From contig CALWUI010000019.1 in NCBI GenBank assembly GCA_944384705.1, positions 1 to 64,000 of the forward strand: 64,000 nucleotides of DNA, written 5' to 3'. How positions within the stretch are numbered: the stretch's first letter is position 1; every line of letters starts with the position of its first letter. The notes beneath the pieces were generated by a model. The model did not search any database, had not been told where the DNA came from, and worked only from the letters and a program-made list of their open reading frames with translations. Of this stretch, positions 55,838 to 64,000 are shown piece after piece. The position numbers were made by a program, and so were the translations under genes. Origin of the DNA: an uncultured Clostridia bacterium. Lineage in GTDB: Bacteria; Bacillota; Clostridia; Oscillospirales; Acutalibacteraceae.

Positions 55838-56374
55838 CTATAGCCCAAAGCATTCTGACGGTATTGATGCATAAGTTTGTATGTGGTCAATAACCGCCAT
55901 AACTACTGCAGGAATTGTTACAGGCTTGCCCAAGTAGTAAGACACAATAAGACCAACAACAAGCTCTAACCCACATTCAGCAATAGCCTCTGTAATAACG
56001 GCTGCGGCCGCAGGTATAGTCATTAGGTCGAATATAACTGTAGCAATAGCTTTCGTACATCCTAACATATCATTGGCTGAATTTTGTACAGGTTTTAATG
56101 AACCATCACTTGCTCTTTTTAATAAATTTGTTACTTTTTTGTTAGAATCAAGAACAAGATATTCCCCTGTATCTCTACCTAACTTAAAATAATCTTGTAC
56201 ACTTACAAGTTTTTCCCCCATTTTCAAACGAAATCCAGTATTTGAATTTCTATGATGGTAGTTACTGCGATGAATAGAGTGCCTTTTGTAGCCATCATCG
56301 GAAATTGCTGAGACTGAAATCTCAGAGCCTATAAATAAAGCTATTGATAATATACCAGATACAAATCTTTTCAT
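55838..56374 (-). CDS. Exported protein of unknown function with hydrophobic C-terminal half
   Basis: The 178-residue protein has a signal peptide (about 1-23, ending SVSA), a His/Asn/Arg-rich segment, and from about residue 106 a strongly hydrophobic, Ala/Ile/Val-rich region with three Cys residues. GGAGG precedes the ATG. I recognise no family. Its setting between an immunity transporter and a lanthipeptide cluster makes an antimicrobial or immunity role conceivable, but nothing in the sequence proves it. Confidence 0.6.
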   Translation of the reverse strand: MKRFVSGILSIALFIGSEISVSAISDDGYKRHSIHRSNYHHRNSNTGFRLKMGEKLVSVQDYFKLGRDTGEYLVLDSNKKVTNLLKRASDGSLKPVQNSANDMLGCTKAIATVIFDLMTIPAAAAVITEAIAECGLELVVGLIVSYYLGKPVTIPAVVMAVIDHIQTYASIPSECFGL

Positions 56375-56586
56375 ATTTCATACCTCCAATATTTTTCATA
56401 TTATCTTATCGGCTAGCCAAAATTATTGTATCACCAAAATTTTCTAAAGTAAACCATATTTTAACATAAAAATCAAAAATCTATGTTTTCTACAAAAATC
56501 TAGAGCGTGTTCACATAAAGGGAAGACAATCAAGTAAATAAGTGATATTGGACCGACGTCAATACTGTGGACAAAAAAAGACGAAA

Positions 56587-56926
56587 GATTAAGCAGATTT
56601 TTTTAATTTCTCATCCTCGTTTTGCTGAGGAGTCATATAACCCACAGCCTGTGAATTCGCTTACGGTTATACCAGCCCTCGATGTATTTAAAGATAGCCC
56701 TTCGAGCCTCTTTAAAATCCTTGTAATTATGAAGGTAAATTTCTTCTTTTTTCAGTACAGAATGGAACGATTCTATACAGGCATTGTCGTAAGGATTTCC
56801 CTTACGGCTAAATGAATGCAGGGTTTCTCTGCTATTCAGGAAATTCTCAAATAACTGACTTGTATACGGGAAAGAAATTATCAAGTCACAGCTTGAATGA
56901 ATAAGAAAAATAATATATTTACTCAC
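56587..56926 (-). pseudogene. IS3-family transposase (OrfB) 3' remnant
   Basis: The minus-strand frame contains SFSRKGNPYDNACIESFHS, LKKEEIYLHNY and EARRAIFKYIEGWYNRKRIH, the C-terminal half of the IS3 DDE integrase including the final catalytic Glu. The upstream part is degraded (IHSSC in place of the usual HSD-x-GSQ). A one-base deletion near 56650 shifts the end, so GYMTPQQNEDEK continues in another frame. No complete element or terminal repeats are visible. Confidence 0.85.
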
Positions 56927-56951
56927 TTGTTTTTAAATATATCTATAACAT

Positions 56952-56993
56952 AAAAAAGCGTAGACTCAATAAAACTTGAATTTGCGCTTTTTA
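56952..56993 (-). terminator. Terminator of the spore-coat genes
   Basis: AAAAAGCG (56953-56960) pairs with CGCTTTTT (56985-56992), with TCAA/TTGA inside, just past the cotF-like stop on the minus strand. Confidence 0.65.
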
Positions 56994-57005
56994 TTATTAC
57001 TTTAA

Positions 57006-57260
57006 TTATTGATTAGTGGTTGGATCAAATTTTTGTTTTACAGCATTTACTTTACTTTGCTCTGCTTGTTCAGCAGTATACCAACCCTTCTCGGACATTT
57101 TGCCATAAATAATATTCTGTATACAAAGCGATTCATTAAGAGTATTTTTGAATACTTGATGCACATTATCGGTGGAAGATTCGATCGTTCCATGCATAAA
57201 CAAGTCGCATACTCCCTTCTCCAAGAGCAAAATGTTTTCCATTAAATTTCTGTCATCCAT
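57006..57260 (-). CDS. CotF-like spore coat protein
   Basis: The 84-residue protein matches the coat-F family: ENILLLEKGVCDLFMHGTIE, then VHQVFKNTLNESLCIQ and MSEKGWYTAEQAEQ. Such proteins are in the spore coat or are made under mother-cell control. AAGGAGA precedes the ATG. It lies 21 bases after a small coat-associated gene. Its presence suggests a spore-forming ancestry. Confidence 0.88.
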   Translation of the reverse strand: MDDRNLMENILLLEKGVCDLFMHGTIESSTDNVHQVFKNTLNESLCIQNIIYGKMSEKGWYTAEQAEQSKVNAVKQKFDPTTNQ

Positions 57261-57281
57261 TATTCTTTTCTCCTTTTATTA

Positions 57282-57455
57282 TCAAAGTAAACCATAAAAA
57301 TTTTGAAAAAATTGATGATGCTTCTGCGTTATTTGTTCTATGCAAGCCTTTAAATCCGCGTCTTGAATTTGAGACTTAATTTCTTTGCACACAGTCTGAA
57401 AATATTTTTCATGACCTAGCGCATCTTCAACATATAGAAGTTCTTTTGTTGTCAT
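57282..57455 (-). CDS. Small spore-coat-associated protein (YraG-like partner of CotF)
   Basis: The 57-residue protein MTTKELLYVEDALGHEKY... has the helical pattern VEDALGHE, a Lys/Gln-rich middle and QKHHQFFQNFY near the end, like the short proteins that precede CotF genes in Clostridia. CAGGAGTGAT precedes the ATG. It is probably cotranscribed with the CotF-like gene. Confidence 0.8.
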   Translation of the reverse strand: MTTKELLYVEDALGHEKYFQTVCKEIKSQIQDADLKACIEQITQKHHQFFQNFYGLL

Positions 57456-57504
57456 AATATATCACTCCTGTTTTATATTTCAAATATATTTTTATATTAT
57501 CTCG

Positions 57505-57687
57505 TCATAATATACGTAATAAAATTAATATTGGTAATTTTTGAGCTTTCGTGCGTTGATATACACACCCCTTAAAATTTTTGCTATTTTTATATTTTAA
57601 TAAAAAATGGTCTGATCCAATCTTTACAGCCTCGATAGTAAATATAGTTTTGCTCTGCTGATGCGATATTAAATATATTCGATTCAT
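57505..57687 (-). CDS. Doubtful 60-residue ORF
   Basis: An open frame with no Shine-Dalgarno site; the product has a central GSDHFLLKYKNSKNFKGCVY segment that looks protein-like, but I know no family. It may be a transposon or gene remnant. Confidence 0.2.
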   Translation of the reverse strand: MNRIYLISHQQSKTIFTIEAVKIGSDHFLLKYKNSKNFKGCVYQRTKAQKLPILILLRIL

Positions 57688-57709
57688 GTTTATTTATAAA
57701 ATCTCTGCC

Positions 57710-57825
57710 TTATTTTGGCAGCAGGTCAAGTAGCTCTTCAAATTTATTTACATTATTTTTCTCTTCTTTAAATCCGAAATAACATCACCTAATAAGTCTA
57801 GCATCGCCAATCTTATATCTTCCAT
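57710..57825 (-). pseudogene. Small coupled ORF with probable one-base frameshift
   Basis: The ATG at 57825 overlaps the upstream stop as TAATG, with GGAGAAG upstream. The frame encodes 25 residues (MEDIRLAMLDLLGDVISDL...) and stops at 57748. Shifting one base in the AAGAAGAGAAAAA run continues as EEKNNVNKFEELLDLLPK to 57710. The joined 38-residue product reads as one amphipathic helix, so I infer a single-base loss. Confidence 0.4.
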
Positions 57826-58490
57826 TACAACTTCTCCTCCAATATCAATTGATACACTTGTTTTGAGGTCTCCGGGTCTCGGTGCAATAGACAATATAAA
57901 TATTCATTAGTAATCGATTGCAAAAATGAATTCATTGTTGACGATATGATAAATCTGCCTTTAATAGCCATGTTTAAAACTTTCATATCTTCCTCACCAA
58001 CAATTTTAGCTATCAATTCGTAATTTTTTGACATAAGTACTGTATCAACCTCTATGTTGGCCCTACTTTCAATTTCCTCAGAAAATTTATTTACTGCATA
58101 ATCTGTAAATTGCGGCGTGAGTAACGCACAATAAATATTTAATAAAGTGTGGCGCTCTTTATATGAAAATCGGTGTTCTGCTATATATTCTTTTGCTGTC
58201 TGGTAAAACTCATGTTCTATAATGCTTGAGTCATAGTTCAATATACCCAGGCATAATCTTCTAAACCCACTAAAAAACTTGCGTCCATCTTCTGCCGCAT
58301 CAGTATTCAGCTTACAATTTGCTATCTTCAGTACTGCACTTAAATACTGGTCTAATTTATACGACTTATCCCCCAGTTTATTTTTTATGCTTCTTGAAAC
58401 AATGAAAAAATCTTTTGTTGCTTTATGCAACTCTTCCCGCAAATACCTCCCATAGATATCTTCTTCATTTTTAAAAATATTCATTACCAA
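57825..58490 (-). CDS. Hypothetical soluble protein
   Basis: A 221-residue helical protein with no recognised domain, signal peptide or membrane segment. The better start may be the second Met (MNIFKNEEDIYGRY), preceded by AAAGAGG. Its stop overlaps the following small ORF. It lies downstream of the lanthipeptide cluster on the same strand but behind two terminators, so membership is uncertain. Confidence 0.6.
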   Translation of the reverse strand: MVMNIFKNEEDIYGRYLREELHKATKDFFIVSRSIKNKLGDKSYKLDQYLSAVLKIANCKLNTDAAEDGRKFFSGFRRLCLGILNYDSSIIEHEFYQTAKEYIAEHRFSYKERHTLLNIYCALLTPQFTDYAVNKFSEEIESRANIEVDTVLMSKNYELIAKIVGEEDMKVLNMAIKGRFIISSTMNSFLQSITNEYLYCLLHRDPETSKQVYQLILEEKL

Positions 58491-58629
58491 ACCTCTTTAA
58501 TTTTTATTCAGAACCTTAAAACCTCAGTTATACCGCGCGCATACTAACCTTTAAATCTTTTCAAAATTCCGTGATTCATATCTAAACTCTTCTCGCACCA
58601 GAAGTCAAGTTAATTTCAAAATAAAAATA

Positions 58630-58676
58630 AAAATCAGCTCACAGCACAGATTCCTACCGTACTATAAGCCGATTTT
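58630..58676 (-). terminator. Hairpin with T-rich tail on the minus strand
   Basis: AAAATCAGCT (58630-58639) pairs with AGCCGATTTT (58667-58676) with one mismatch; the minus strand continues with runs of T. Confidence 0.5.
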
Positions 58677-58820
58677 ATAGGTTTGATTGATTTAACCGTG
58701 TGAAAGTATGCACACACCTGTGAAAATTTTTTCAAAAAGTGCACACCCCTAGAAGGAAAATCTTTAAAATAGGGTGGCATTTTAAGAAAAAACAACATTA
58801 AAAACAGCCTTATAATCGAA

Positions 58821-58843
58821 GAAAACCCAGTATTGCTGGGCTT
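58821..58843 (-). terminator. Terminator of the lanthipeptide-region operon
   Basis: On the minus strand CCCAG, a five-base loop and CTGGG are followed by TTTTC, eleven bases after the M16 peptidase stop. Confidence 0.65.
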
Positions 58844-58853
58844 TCCCTCTGTA

Positions 58854-60281
58854 TCAAAAGATACGTACTATTATGTCAATAACATTATCTTTTACAAATC
58901 TTTTTAAATAAAGAGCACTACAAATTTTATTTAATGATTTCTTGATACTGTCATGTGAATAGTTTTCTATATTTTTTAAAGGGTCCTTATAGTAAACAAA
59001 ATTATTAAAAAATGTTAACACAGATATTTTTTCATTTTTAATTTTTCCTTTCACATTTTTTTTAATAGATTCACACACATCATAAAGATATTCTTCTGTA
59101 AGAGTTTCCAAAAATTTATTCAGCGTTTCTTTTAAATCTACCTCAAACTTTTTAAATGTTAAGTCCACGTCCGATTTTTTTGTATATTCAAAACTCATTA
59201 TTTTGTTATAACCACCTGATGTTTTCAATGTCAAATCGTTATATCCTTTTTCTTTAGCTAATTTTTTAAAATCTGATGATTTGGAATTAATTATAGCACT
59301 TAAAACTAATGCACAAAAGAAATCTTCAAAATTATCATGCTTAATAAGATAAGACGCGTTAACTTTAACGCCCTCATTCTGCGTTGTTGAATCATATTCT
59401 GACACAAAATATTTTGTGGGAACACCTTGACTTGGTATCGTTTGCAACTCTATATTCTTTGGCTCATTTGGCAAAAATTTTTTTAAAAAATACTCATTAT
59501 CAAAATATGCTAAAAGTTCATTTAAATTATAATTTCCTCTTAGAACAACTAGCATATTCGAAAAATTATAGTAATTTTTATAAAAATCCACTACCTCTTT
59601 ATAGGTTAAATCGAACAAATCCCAAGGTGTACCTCCACAATCATATTGAAATGAATTGTCAAATAATTGTTTGTTAATACTACGAAAAATATTTTTTTTA
59701 GGTATACTATAAGTTCCAAATACTTCGTGTAAAACCGAACCCCATATCAAATTTTTATTGATAGTATCATAAAAGAAGGTTTCTTTTTTAAAGATTTTTT
59801 TATCATCCAAGAATTTGGGACTAAATATACTGTCCCAAAATATATCGAAAACTGGTAAAAAATCCTTTTTAGATGGCGTCTCAAAAGTGTAACGAGTATA
59901 ATCGTGATAAGTAACTGCATCTATTTTACTATCCGGATAAACTTCCTTTAACATATAAGACAAATTCTTTATGGGATAATTTTCTGACCCATTTAGCACA
60001 CAATGTTCAACAACATGTGCAAGGCCTTTATTATTTTGAGTAGGCGTTTTAAAAGCAATTTCTACTGAAAAAATCTGCTGCGCATTGGTAGACTGAACTG
60101 CAATCAATTTCATTCTAGTAGGTACATGCAAATAAAGCATTATATGCTCTGAATCTACACACTTTTCCTGTTGTAATTCAAAATTTTTTATTGCACTCGC
60201 TTTAAATATAAGACTCTCAAAAATTAAAAGACATAATATGATTGGTCTTAAAACTGTATTTTTAAATATTTTTAGAGGCAT
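58854..60281 (-). CDS. Exported M16 (PreP-like) zinc metallopeptidase, half-length
   Basis: The 475-residue protein has a signal peptide or anchor (about 10-30). It then has the inverted zinc motif HxxEH as His89-Val-Val-Glu92-His93, followed by CVLNGSENYP and DAVTYHDYTRY. Glu186 in LHEVFG lies about 95 residues on, the spacing seen in the PreP (M16C) subgroup. PreP enzymes are about 950 residues; here only the N-terminal catalytic half is present. It is 30 bases behind a LanC gene, in the place where a class I cluster often has its leader protease LanP. It might remove the leader peptide outside the cell or degrade peptides; both are inference. Confidence 0.78.
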   Translation of the reverse strand: MPLKIFKNTVLRPIILCLLIFESLIFKASAIKNFELQQEKCVDSEHIMLYLHVPTRMKLIAVQSTNAQQIFSVEIAFKTPTQNNKGLAHVVEHCVLNGSENYPIKNLSYMLKEVYPDSKIDAVTYHDYTRYTFETPSKKDFLPVFDIFWDSIFSPKFLDDKKIFKKETFFYDTINKNLIWGSVLHEVFGTYSIPKKNIFRSINKQLFDNSFQYDCGGTPWDLFDLTYKEVVDFYKNYYNFSNMLVVLRGNYNLNELLAYFDNEYFLKKFLPNEPKNIELQTIPSQGVPTKYFVSEYDSTTQNEGVKVNASYLIKHDNFEDFFCALVLSAIINSKSSDFKKLAKEKGYNDLTLKTSGGYNKIMSFEYTKKSDVDLTFKKFEVDLKETLNKFLETLTEEYLYDVCESIKKNVKGKIKNEKISVLTFFNNFVYYKDPLKNIENYSHDSIKKSLNKICSALYLKRFVKDNVIDIIVRIF

Positions 60282-60310
60282 CGATATCTTTCCCTTTCCC
60301 GACCCTTGAC

Positions 60311-61609
60311 TTAATACTCATCAAGCAAAAAAGCCACATCCCATGGTGTCTTGCGCCCATAATATACTGCAAGCAAACTTAACATTATCCCTATGGTACC
60401 TGAAAGCAATCCAAAATTATCAGTTTGACACTTTTTGCCCTCCACAATATCAATATTCTTAAATCCAAAAGCATATTGACGATTGTAAGATGAAAAAATT
60501 TTACGTACTAAACTTTTTTGATAATCATTGAAACTTTCAATTTTTGTATCTTTATAAAACCTATTTGACAAGTACAATAATCCTGCATATCCATGGCAAA
60601 ATGTTGGAGGAATGGCTCCACTTTGATGTTTTAATGAATTTAGCATTGCATTTACAGAAATTGTTTTTAGATGACCATCATTTAAAGCTTCTGCTGTTTT
60701 TAACATTACATAAGCAACTCCAGGTGTACCATAGCACCAAGCATCACGCATATAACATTTTTCTAGTATCCCTTTGTTAGAACCATTATGAAATATTATA
60801 GAATCTGGCCAACGCTTTTGGTTGATAATATAGCTATTAAGTAATATATCTTTTAAATATTGTATTGCTTTCAAATGTCCGCTTAATCGTATCCCCTTCA
60901 TATATGACTTGACTAAAATCAAAAGTACGCCAGGTATCCCGTGAGATAAACCTAAGTTCACATAATACTTACTTTTTTTATTTTGTATAAAAGGGGAACC
61001 TGCCGCATTAATTGTAAACCCAGGATAATACATACCATCTATAGAATAATCCTTACATAATGAAATAAAATATTCGACAATAAGTTTAAAACTGACAATC
61101 ATTTCTTTAGAATCTAAAAATAGCATACAATAATTTGCAATTCCTGCCAATCCATACATCACATCATAGTATTTCTCCTTTAATGTAGAAACACTTTTTA
61201 AAAATTTCAACTTTTCATTTAATAAATAAATTATTGATTTATTAACACTATTTAAAAAATTTCTATATCTTGAAAAGCCATCAGACATACAAGCAGATGA
61301 AAGTGCTATACCACAAATTCCACCCCATAAAGATAAACTTATATAATTGTTTTCATTTAAAGTTTTTGTAATCAACGTCAAGAATTTATGCGCAATTTTG
61401 TCATAATTTTTATTTGGATAAATTTTATTTAATTCTGAAAAAAGCACGCAAAGTGAGGCCAAACCATCGCTGAGAGACGTATTAATATCGTGAGTTTTTG
61501 CCTTCCCTGCTGATGATACATTACATATATATTCGTAGGATGATAGTTTAGGAACTAAATTTCTAATTATGTCTTCAAATGAGTTCTTTAGAGTATTGTT
61601 TTCTATCAT
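60311..61609 (-). CDS. Lanthipeptide cyclase LanC
   Basis: LanC adds Cys thiols to dehydrated Ser/Thr to form lanthionine rings. The 432-residue protein has the alpha-toroid pattern with SLWGGICGIAL, MYGLAGIANY, NLGLSHGIPG (His223) and DAWCYGTPGVA (Cys292). TFCHGYAGL contributes Cys338 and His339, so all three zinc ligands and the catalytic His are present. Length and the tail WDVAFLL are those of class I NisC-type cyclases. It lies between the LanT exporter and the M16 peptidase. Confidence 0.93.
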   Translation of the reverse strand: MIENNTLKNSFEDIIRNLVPKLSSYEYICNVSSAGKAKTHDINTSLSDGLASLCVLFSELNKIYPNKNYDKIAHKFLTLITKTLNENNYISLSLWGGICGIALSSACMSDGFSRYRNFLNSVNKSIIYLLNEKLKFLKSVSTLKEKYYDVMYGLAGIANYCMLFLDSKEMIVSFKLIVEYFISLCKDYSIDGMYYPGFTINAAGSPFIQNKKSKYYVNLGLSHGIPGVLLILVKSYMKGIRLSGHLKAIQYLKDILLNSYIINQKRWPDSIIFHNGSNKGILEKCYMRDAWCYGTPGVAYVMLKTAEALNDGHLKTISVNAMLNSLKHQSGAIPPTFCHGYAGLLYLSNRFYKDTKIESFNDYQKSLVRKIFSSYNRQYAFGFKNIDIVEGKKCQTDNFGLLSGTIGIMLSLLAVYYGRKTPWDVAFLLDEY

Positions 61610-61724
61610 CTAAAAAAATCCTTTCTTTATTGAATTGAATTTCAAATCATATATTTTCGCATACAGATCCAACTGTTTAAAATAAATTCATGTGAACCAA
61701 TTTTCATAATATATCCATAAAATT

Positions 61725-63503
61725 TTATTTGCAATTTTGTGAATTAAATAACTTTGCATAATCATTACATCGTTCCATTAATTCGTCATGCGTACCAATA
61801 TCTAATATTGATCCCTCCTTCATAAATAATATTTTATCAGCCTTTTGAGAAACATATAATCTGTGAGAAATTAAAATCACAAGTTTGTCTGAAGAAAATT
61901 CATATATATTTTTGTATATTTCTGCTTCCGACAAAGCATCTACTGCTGATGTTGGTTCATCAAAAATATAAACATCGGACTCCGCGAAAAATACTCTCGA
62001 TAAAGCTAATTTTTGCCATTGACCAATAGAAAGTTCCTCTCCTTCTGTATCAAACATCCTAGTTAGAATGCTTTCGTATTTTTCTTTTAAATTATGCACA
62101 AAACCATACGCAGTAGATTTTTTTGTTGCTGACTCAATTCTTTCTTTTTCATTAAGATTTTTAATGGCCCCAAATGCTACGTACTCCTTTAAGTTTACAG
62201 CATATTTATTCCAATCTTGATAAACACACGAAAACAACTTTAAATATTCGTCATTTGTATAATCATTAATATTTATTCCGTCTAAAAATACTTCTCCTGA
62301 AGTTGGTAACAAATTTCTTAATAAAATATTTATCAAAGTGGTCTTTCCACTACCATTAATACCAACTATGCAAATTTTTTCGCCAGTCGAGATATTGAAA
62401 TTTATATTTTTTAAAGCAATTCTATCAGAACCTTCATAAACAAAAGAAACATTCCTAAACTCAAAAACGTGGTCTTTACCTTTACTAGGTAATGCTTTTC
62501 CAAAACAATTTTCTTCTTTCGAACAAACAAAATTCATAAGTTTTTTTATAAATAGCATGCTTTCATAATTAGAAGATATGTTGCTTACTAATCTTGTACA
62601 CAAGTTTTGCAAAGAAAAAATAATTCCCCAATAAAATATGAAATCAGAGACCGTAAAGCTTTTATTTAACGTTTCAAATATCAACCATACACTAGCTACG
62701 CATACACCAGCACAAGCTATAAGTTGAGTCAATACAGTTTTTAAAAATTCATCTTTGCTAAAATGGTTCCAAATATGCAATATATCAAGATAATGTTTTT
62801 TTCTTTTGTTTGAAAGGTGATCTTTTATGCCATACAGACGGACTTCTTTTAAAAAAGTTTTACTCGTTGAAATATCGAAAAAATAATTCATTTTTCTATA
62901 GTTTTGTACTTGTCTATCCCAGAGTGATACGTAGTCTTTTTTTAGTTTTAACTTTAATGCTATATTTGGAATTAAACATATAATTATTTCTGCAAAAATA
63001 ATAAAATTAAATTTGCATAAGATCAAAACATTTATTAAAAGCTGTATAACCAAGGAACCTATTTCAAATAAAGAAGTTACAATCTGCAGAGGTTCATTTT
63101 GACTATTCATTAAAATATTGGAGTATTCATCCTGAAACTTTGGTGAATATACTTTTTCGTAGTGTATAGCGTTTACCCTTTCAACAAGCAAATTTTGAAT
63201 ATTAAAAGTAAGCGACACACCGCAAATACGATAAATAATTGCTTTACCTACTAAAGTTATATCTTGAATAATGGTTATACTTATGTAAGATAAAATTAAA
63301 TATATAGCATTATAAAAACAGTCTATTGATTCATTGAAAAAAACATAGTTTATTAAATCTATTATTTTTTTAAACACAAGTGAGGAAATAACTGGTGATA
63401 TACCTGAGACAATAACTGATAAAAAAGAAATTAAAAAAATTAATTTTCCAGAGTTATATACTAGTTTAAAAACAAAGCTATACTGATTAGTAATATTATA
63501 TTT
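61725..63503 (-). CDS. Lanthipeptide ABC exporter LanT (class I type, no C39 domain)
   Basis: About 592 residues from the TTG at 63503, which has AAAAGGTG upstream; the frame extends further but into the LanC gene end. A six-helix exporter domain (about 20-310) is followed by a nucleotide-binding domain with Walker A GINGSGKTT, signature SIGQWQKLALSR and Walker B SDVYIFDEPTSAVD. It lacks the N-terminal C39 peptidase of class II LanT, so it resembles NisT and leaves leader removal to another protease. It lies between two LanC genes. Confidence 0.9.
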   Translation of the reverse strand, partial: KYNITNQYSFVFKLVYNSGKLIFLISFLSVIVSGISPVISSLVFKKIIDLINYVFFNESIDCFYNAIYLILSYISITIIQDITLVGKAIIYRICGVSLTFNIQNLLVERVNAIHYEKVYSPKFQDEYSNILMNSQNEPLQIVTSLFEIGSLVIQLLINVLILCKFNFIIFAEIIICLIPNIALKLKLKKDYVSLWDRQVQNYRKMNYFFDISTSKTFLKEVRLYGIKDHLSNKRKKHYLDILHIWNHFSKDEFLKTVLTQLIACAGVCVASVWLIFETLNKSFTVSDFIFYWGIIFSLQNLCTRLVSNISSNYESMLFIKKLMNFVCSKEENCFGKALPSKGKDHVFEFRNVSFVYEGSDRIALKNINFNISTGEKICIVGINGSGKTTLINILLRNLLPTSGEVFLDGININDYTNDEYLKLFSCVYQDWNKYAVNLKEYVAFGAIKNLNEKERIESATKKSTAYGFVHNLKEKYESILTRMFDTEGEELSIGQWQKLALSRVFFAESDVYIFDEPTSAVDALSEAEIYKNIYEFSSDKLVILISHRLYVSQKADKILFMKEGSILDIGTHDELMERCNDYAKLFNSQNCK

Positions 63504-63520
63504 CAAAAAAACAACACCTT

Positions 63521-64000
63521 TTATGTATCGACTAAAAATATTTTTTCCCACTTAGCATAATTAGAATTATTAACGTCATCGACAAGAGTTAGTAAAACAC
63601 CACTTACACCAGATAATAGATTGATATGGTTAAATCTATTTACTTGGCCGTTTACTTTTTCTACATTTACAAAGCCAAAAGGATATTTGACGTTATACAA
63701 ATTAAATATTTTATCTTGAATATCTTTACATACTTCTTTAAAATACTTTTTGCTTGTATTAAAATAAAATCTCTTTGACAAAAAATATAGACCAGCCCAA
63801 CCATGACAAAAAGTTGGAGATAAAATAGCTCTCTTCCTTTTTAGAGAGTCTTCCAATCCAGAAATTGCAGTTTTGATCATTTTTTTTTCATTCAAAAACT
63901 TTCCAGCTAATAACAGCGAATATGAAATTCCGGGTGTCCCATAACACCACGCATCCCTGGTATAGTCATCTTGTTCACAATCTAAATATACAGAACCTGG
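63521..64000 (-). CDS. Second LanC cyclase, 5' part beyond the window
   Basis: The frame runs off the right edge. It contains DAWCYGTPGISYS (zinc Cys) and SPTFCHGWAGLYFL (zinc Cys and His), a FNHINLLSGVSGVLLTL segment and the tail KWEKIFLV, all typical of the C-terminal 160 residues of a class I LanC. It stops 17 bases before the LanT start. It is clearly different from the neighbouring LanC. A LanC domain at the end of a larger synthetase cannot be excluded without the missing part. Confidence 0.88.
   Translation of the reverse strand, partial: PGSVYLDCEQDDYTRDAWCYGTPGISYSLLLAGKFLNEKKMIKTAISGLEDSLKRKRAILSPTFCHGWAGLYFLSKRFYFNTSKKYFKEVCKDIQDKIFNLYNVKYPFGFVNVEKVNGQVNRFNHINLLSGVSGVLLTLVDDVNNSNYAKWEKIFLVDT

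Larger units (their letters stand above)
58491..58853. other. Gap holding two terminators and a decayed family A loop
   Basis: Two minus-strand hairpins are listed separately. At 58527-58536 GTTATACCGC (minus strand GCGGTATAAC) differs from the family A loop at two positions, but the flanking bases no longer pair. Nothing else is recognisable. Confidence 0.4.

Noticed and set aside
63521-64000. C-terminal LanC domain of a class II LanM synthetase.
   Set aside because: The tail KWEKIFLV and the adjacent C39-less LanT fit class I LanC better. It cannot be fully excluded because the 5' part is outside the window.

Overview
The window is low-GC Gram-positive DNA, most likely from a spore-forming member of the Clostridia, perhaps near Oscillospirales. 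The evidence is the gene order yidD-rnpA-rpmH-dnaA-dnaN-recF-remB-gyrB-gyrA, purine-rich Shine-Dalgarno sites, frequent TTG/GTG starts, sigma-A promoters (TTGACA-17-TATAAT), a Soj/Spo0J/Noc set with parS sites, MecA, a class B sortase, a YabE-like 3D protein and a CotF-type spore-coat pair. The order-level placement is inference.

Layout. 0-1.3 kb is accessory: an unrecognised ORF and a double-glycine-leader peptide gene interrupted by an in-frame TAG. 1.3-12.8 kb is housekeeping: rsmE, a CrtO-like membrane protein, pncC, a GlmU lacking the end of its acetyltransferase domain, prs, pth, mfd, a PrsA/SurA-like lipoprotein, ppa and a DUF3048 protein. 12.9-24.0 kb is a leftward block: serS, parB, parA, noc, rsmG, mnmG, mnmE, khpB, yidC, yidD, rnpA, rpmH. 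The replication origin is inferred at 24.0-25.9 kb, where transcription diverges around dnaA-dnaN. 25.9-35.1 kb holds dnaN, an S4 protein, recF, remB, gyrB, a YcxB-like protein, gyrA and rpe. 35.2-45.9 kb holds mecA, a GH24 lysozyme with SH3 domains inserted in its catalytic domain, a cysteine desulfurase with thiI, a sortase, the 3D protein, rplM-rpsI and fba.

46.0-49.4 kb carries unrecognised exported or membrane proteins. Three of these ORFs look like one gene broken by two single-base shifts in short homopolymers. ychF, an OGG-type glycosylase and a tRNA-Ser(CGA) follow. Right after the tRNA begins an AT-rich accessory region (52.6-64 kb): a LanFEG-type lantibiotic immunity transporter, an unknown exported protein, an IS3 transposase relic, spore-coat genes, an unknown gene pair, and a lanthipeptide cluster on the minus strand. 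That cluster has a LanC cut by the window edge, a LanT exporter, a second LanC, and an exported M16 peptidase that resembles half of PreP. No LanB or precursor gene is visible; they may lie beyond 64 kb.

The most unusual signal is between the genes. Family A is six short hairpins with different GC-rich stems but the same ten-base loop, GCG(A/G)TATAGT. Family B is four 97-132 bp elements with unrelated sequences but one fold: a GC-rich outer stem enclosing exactly three near-perfect hairpins with almost no unpaired bases at the junction. In both families pairing is kept while sequence changes. That points to selection on a folded RNA or an extruded DNA cruciform.
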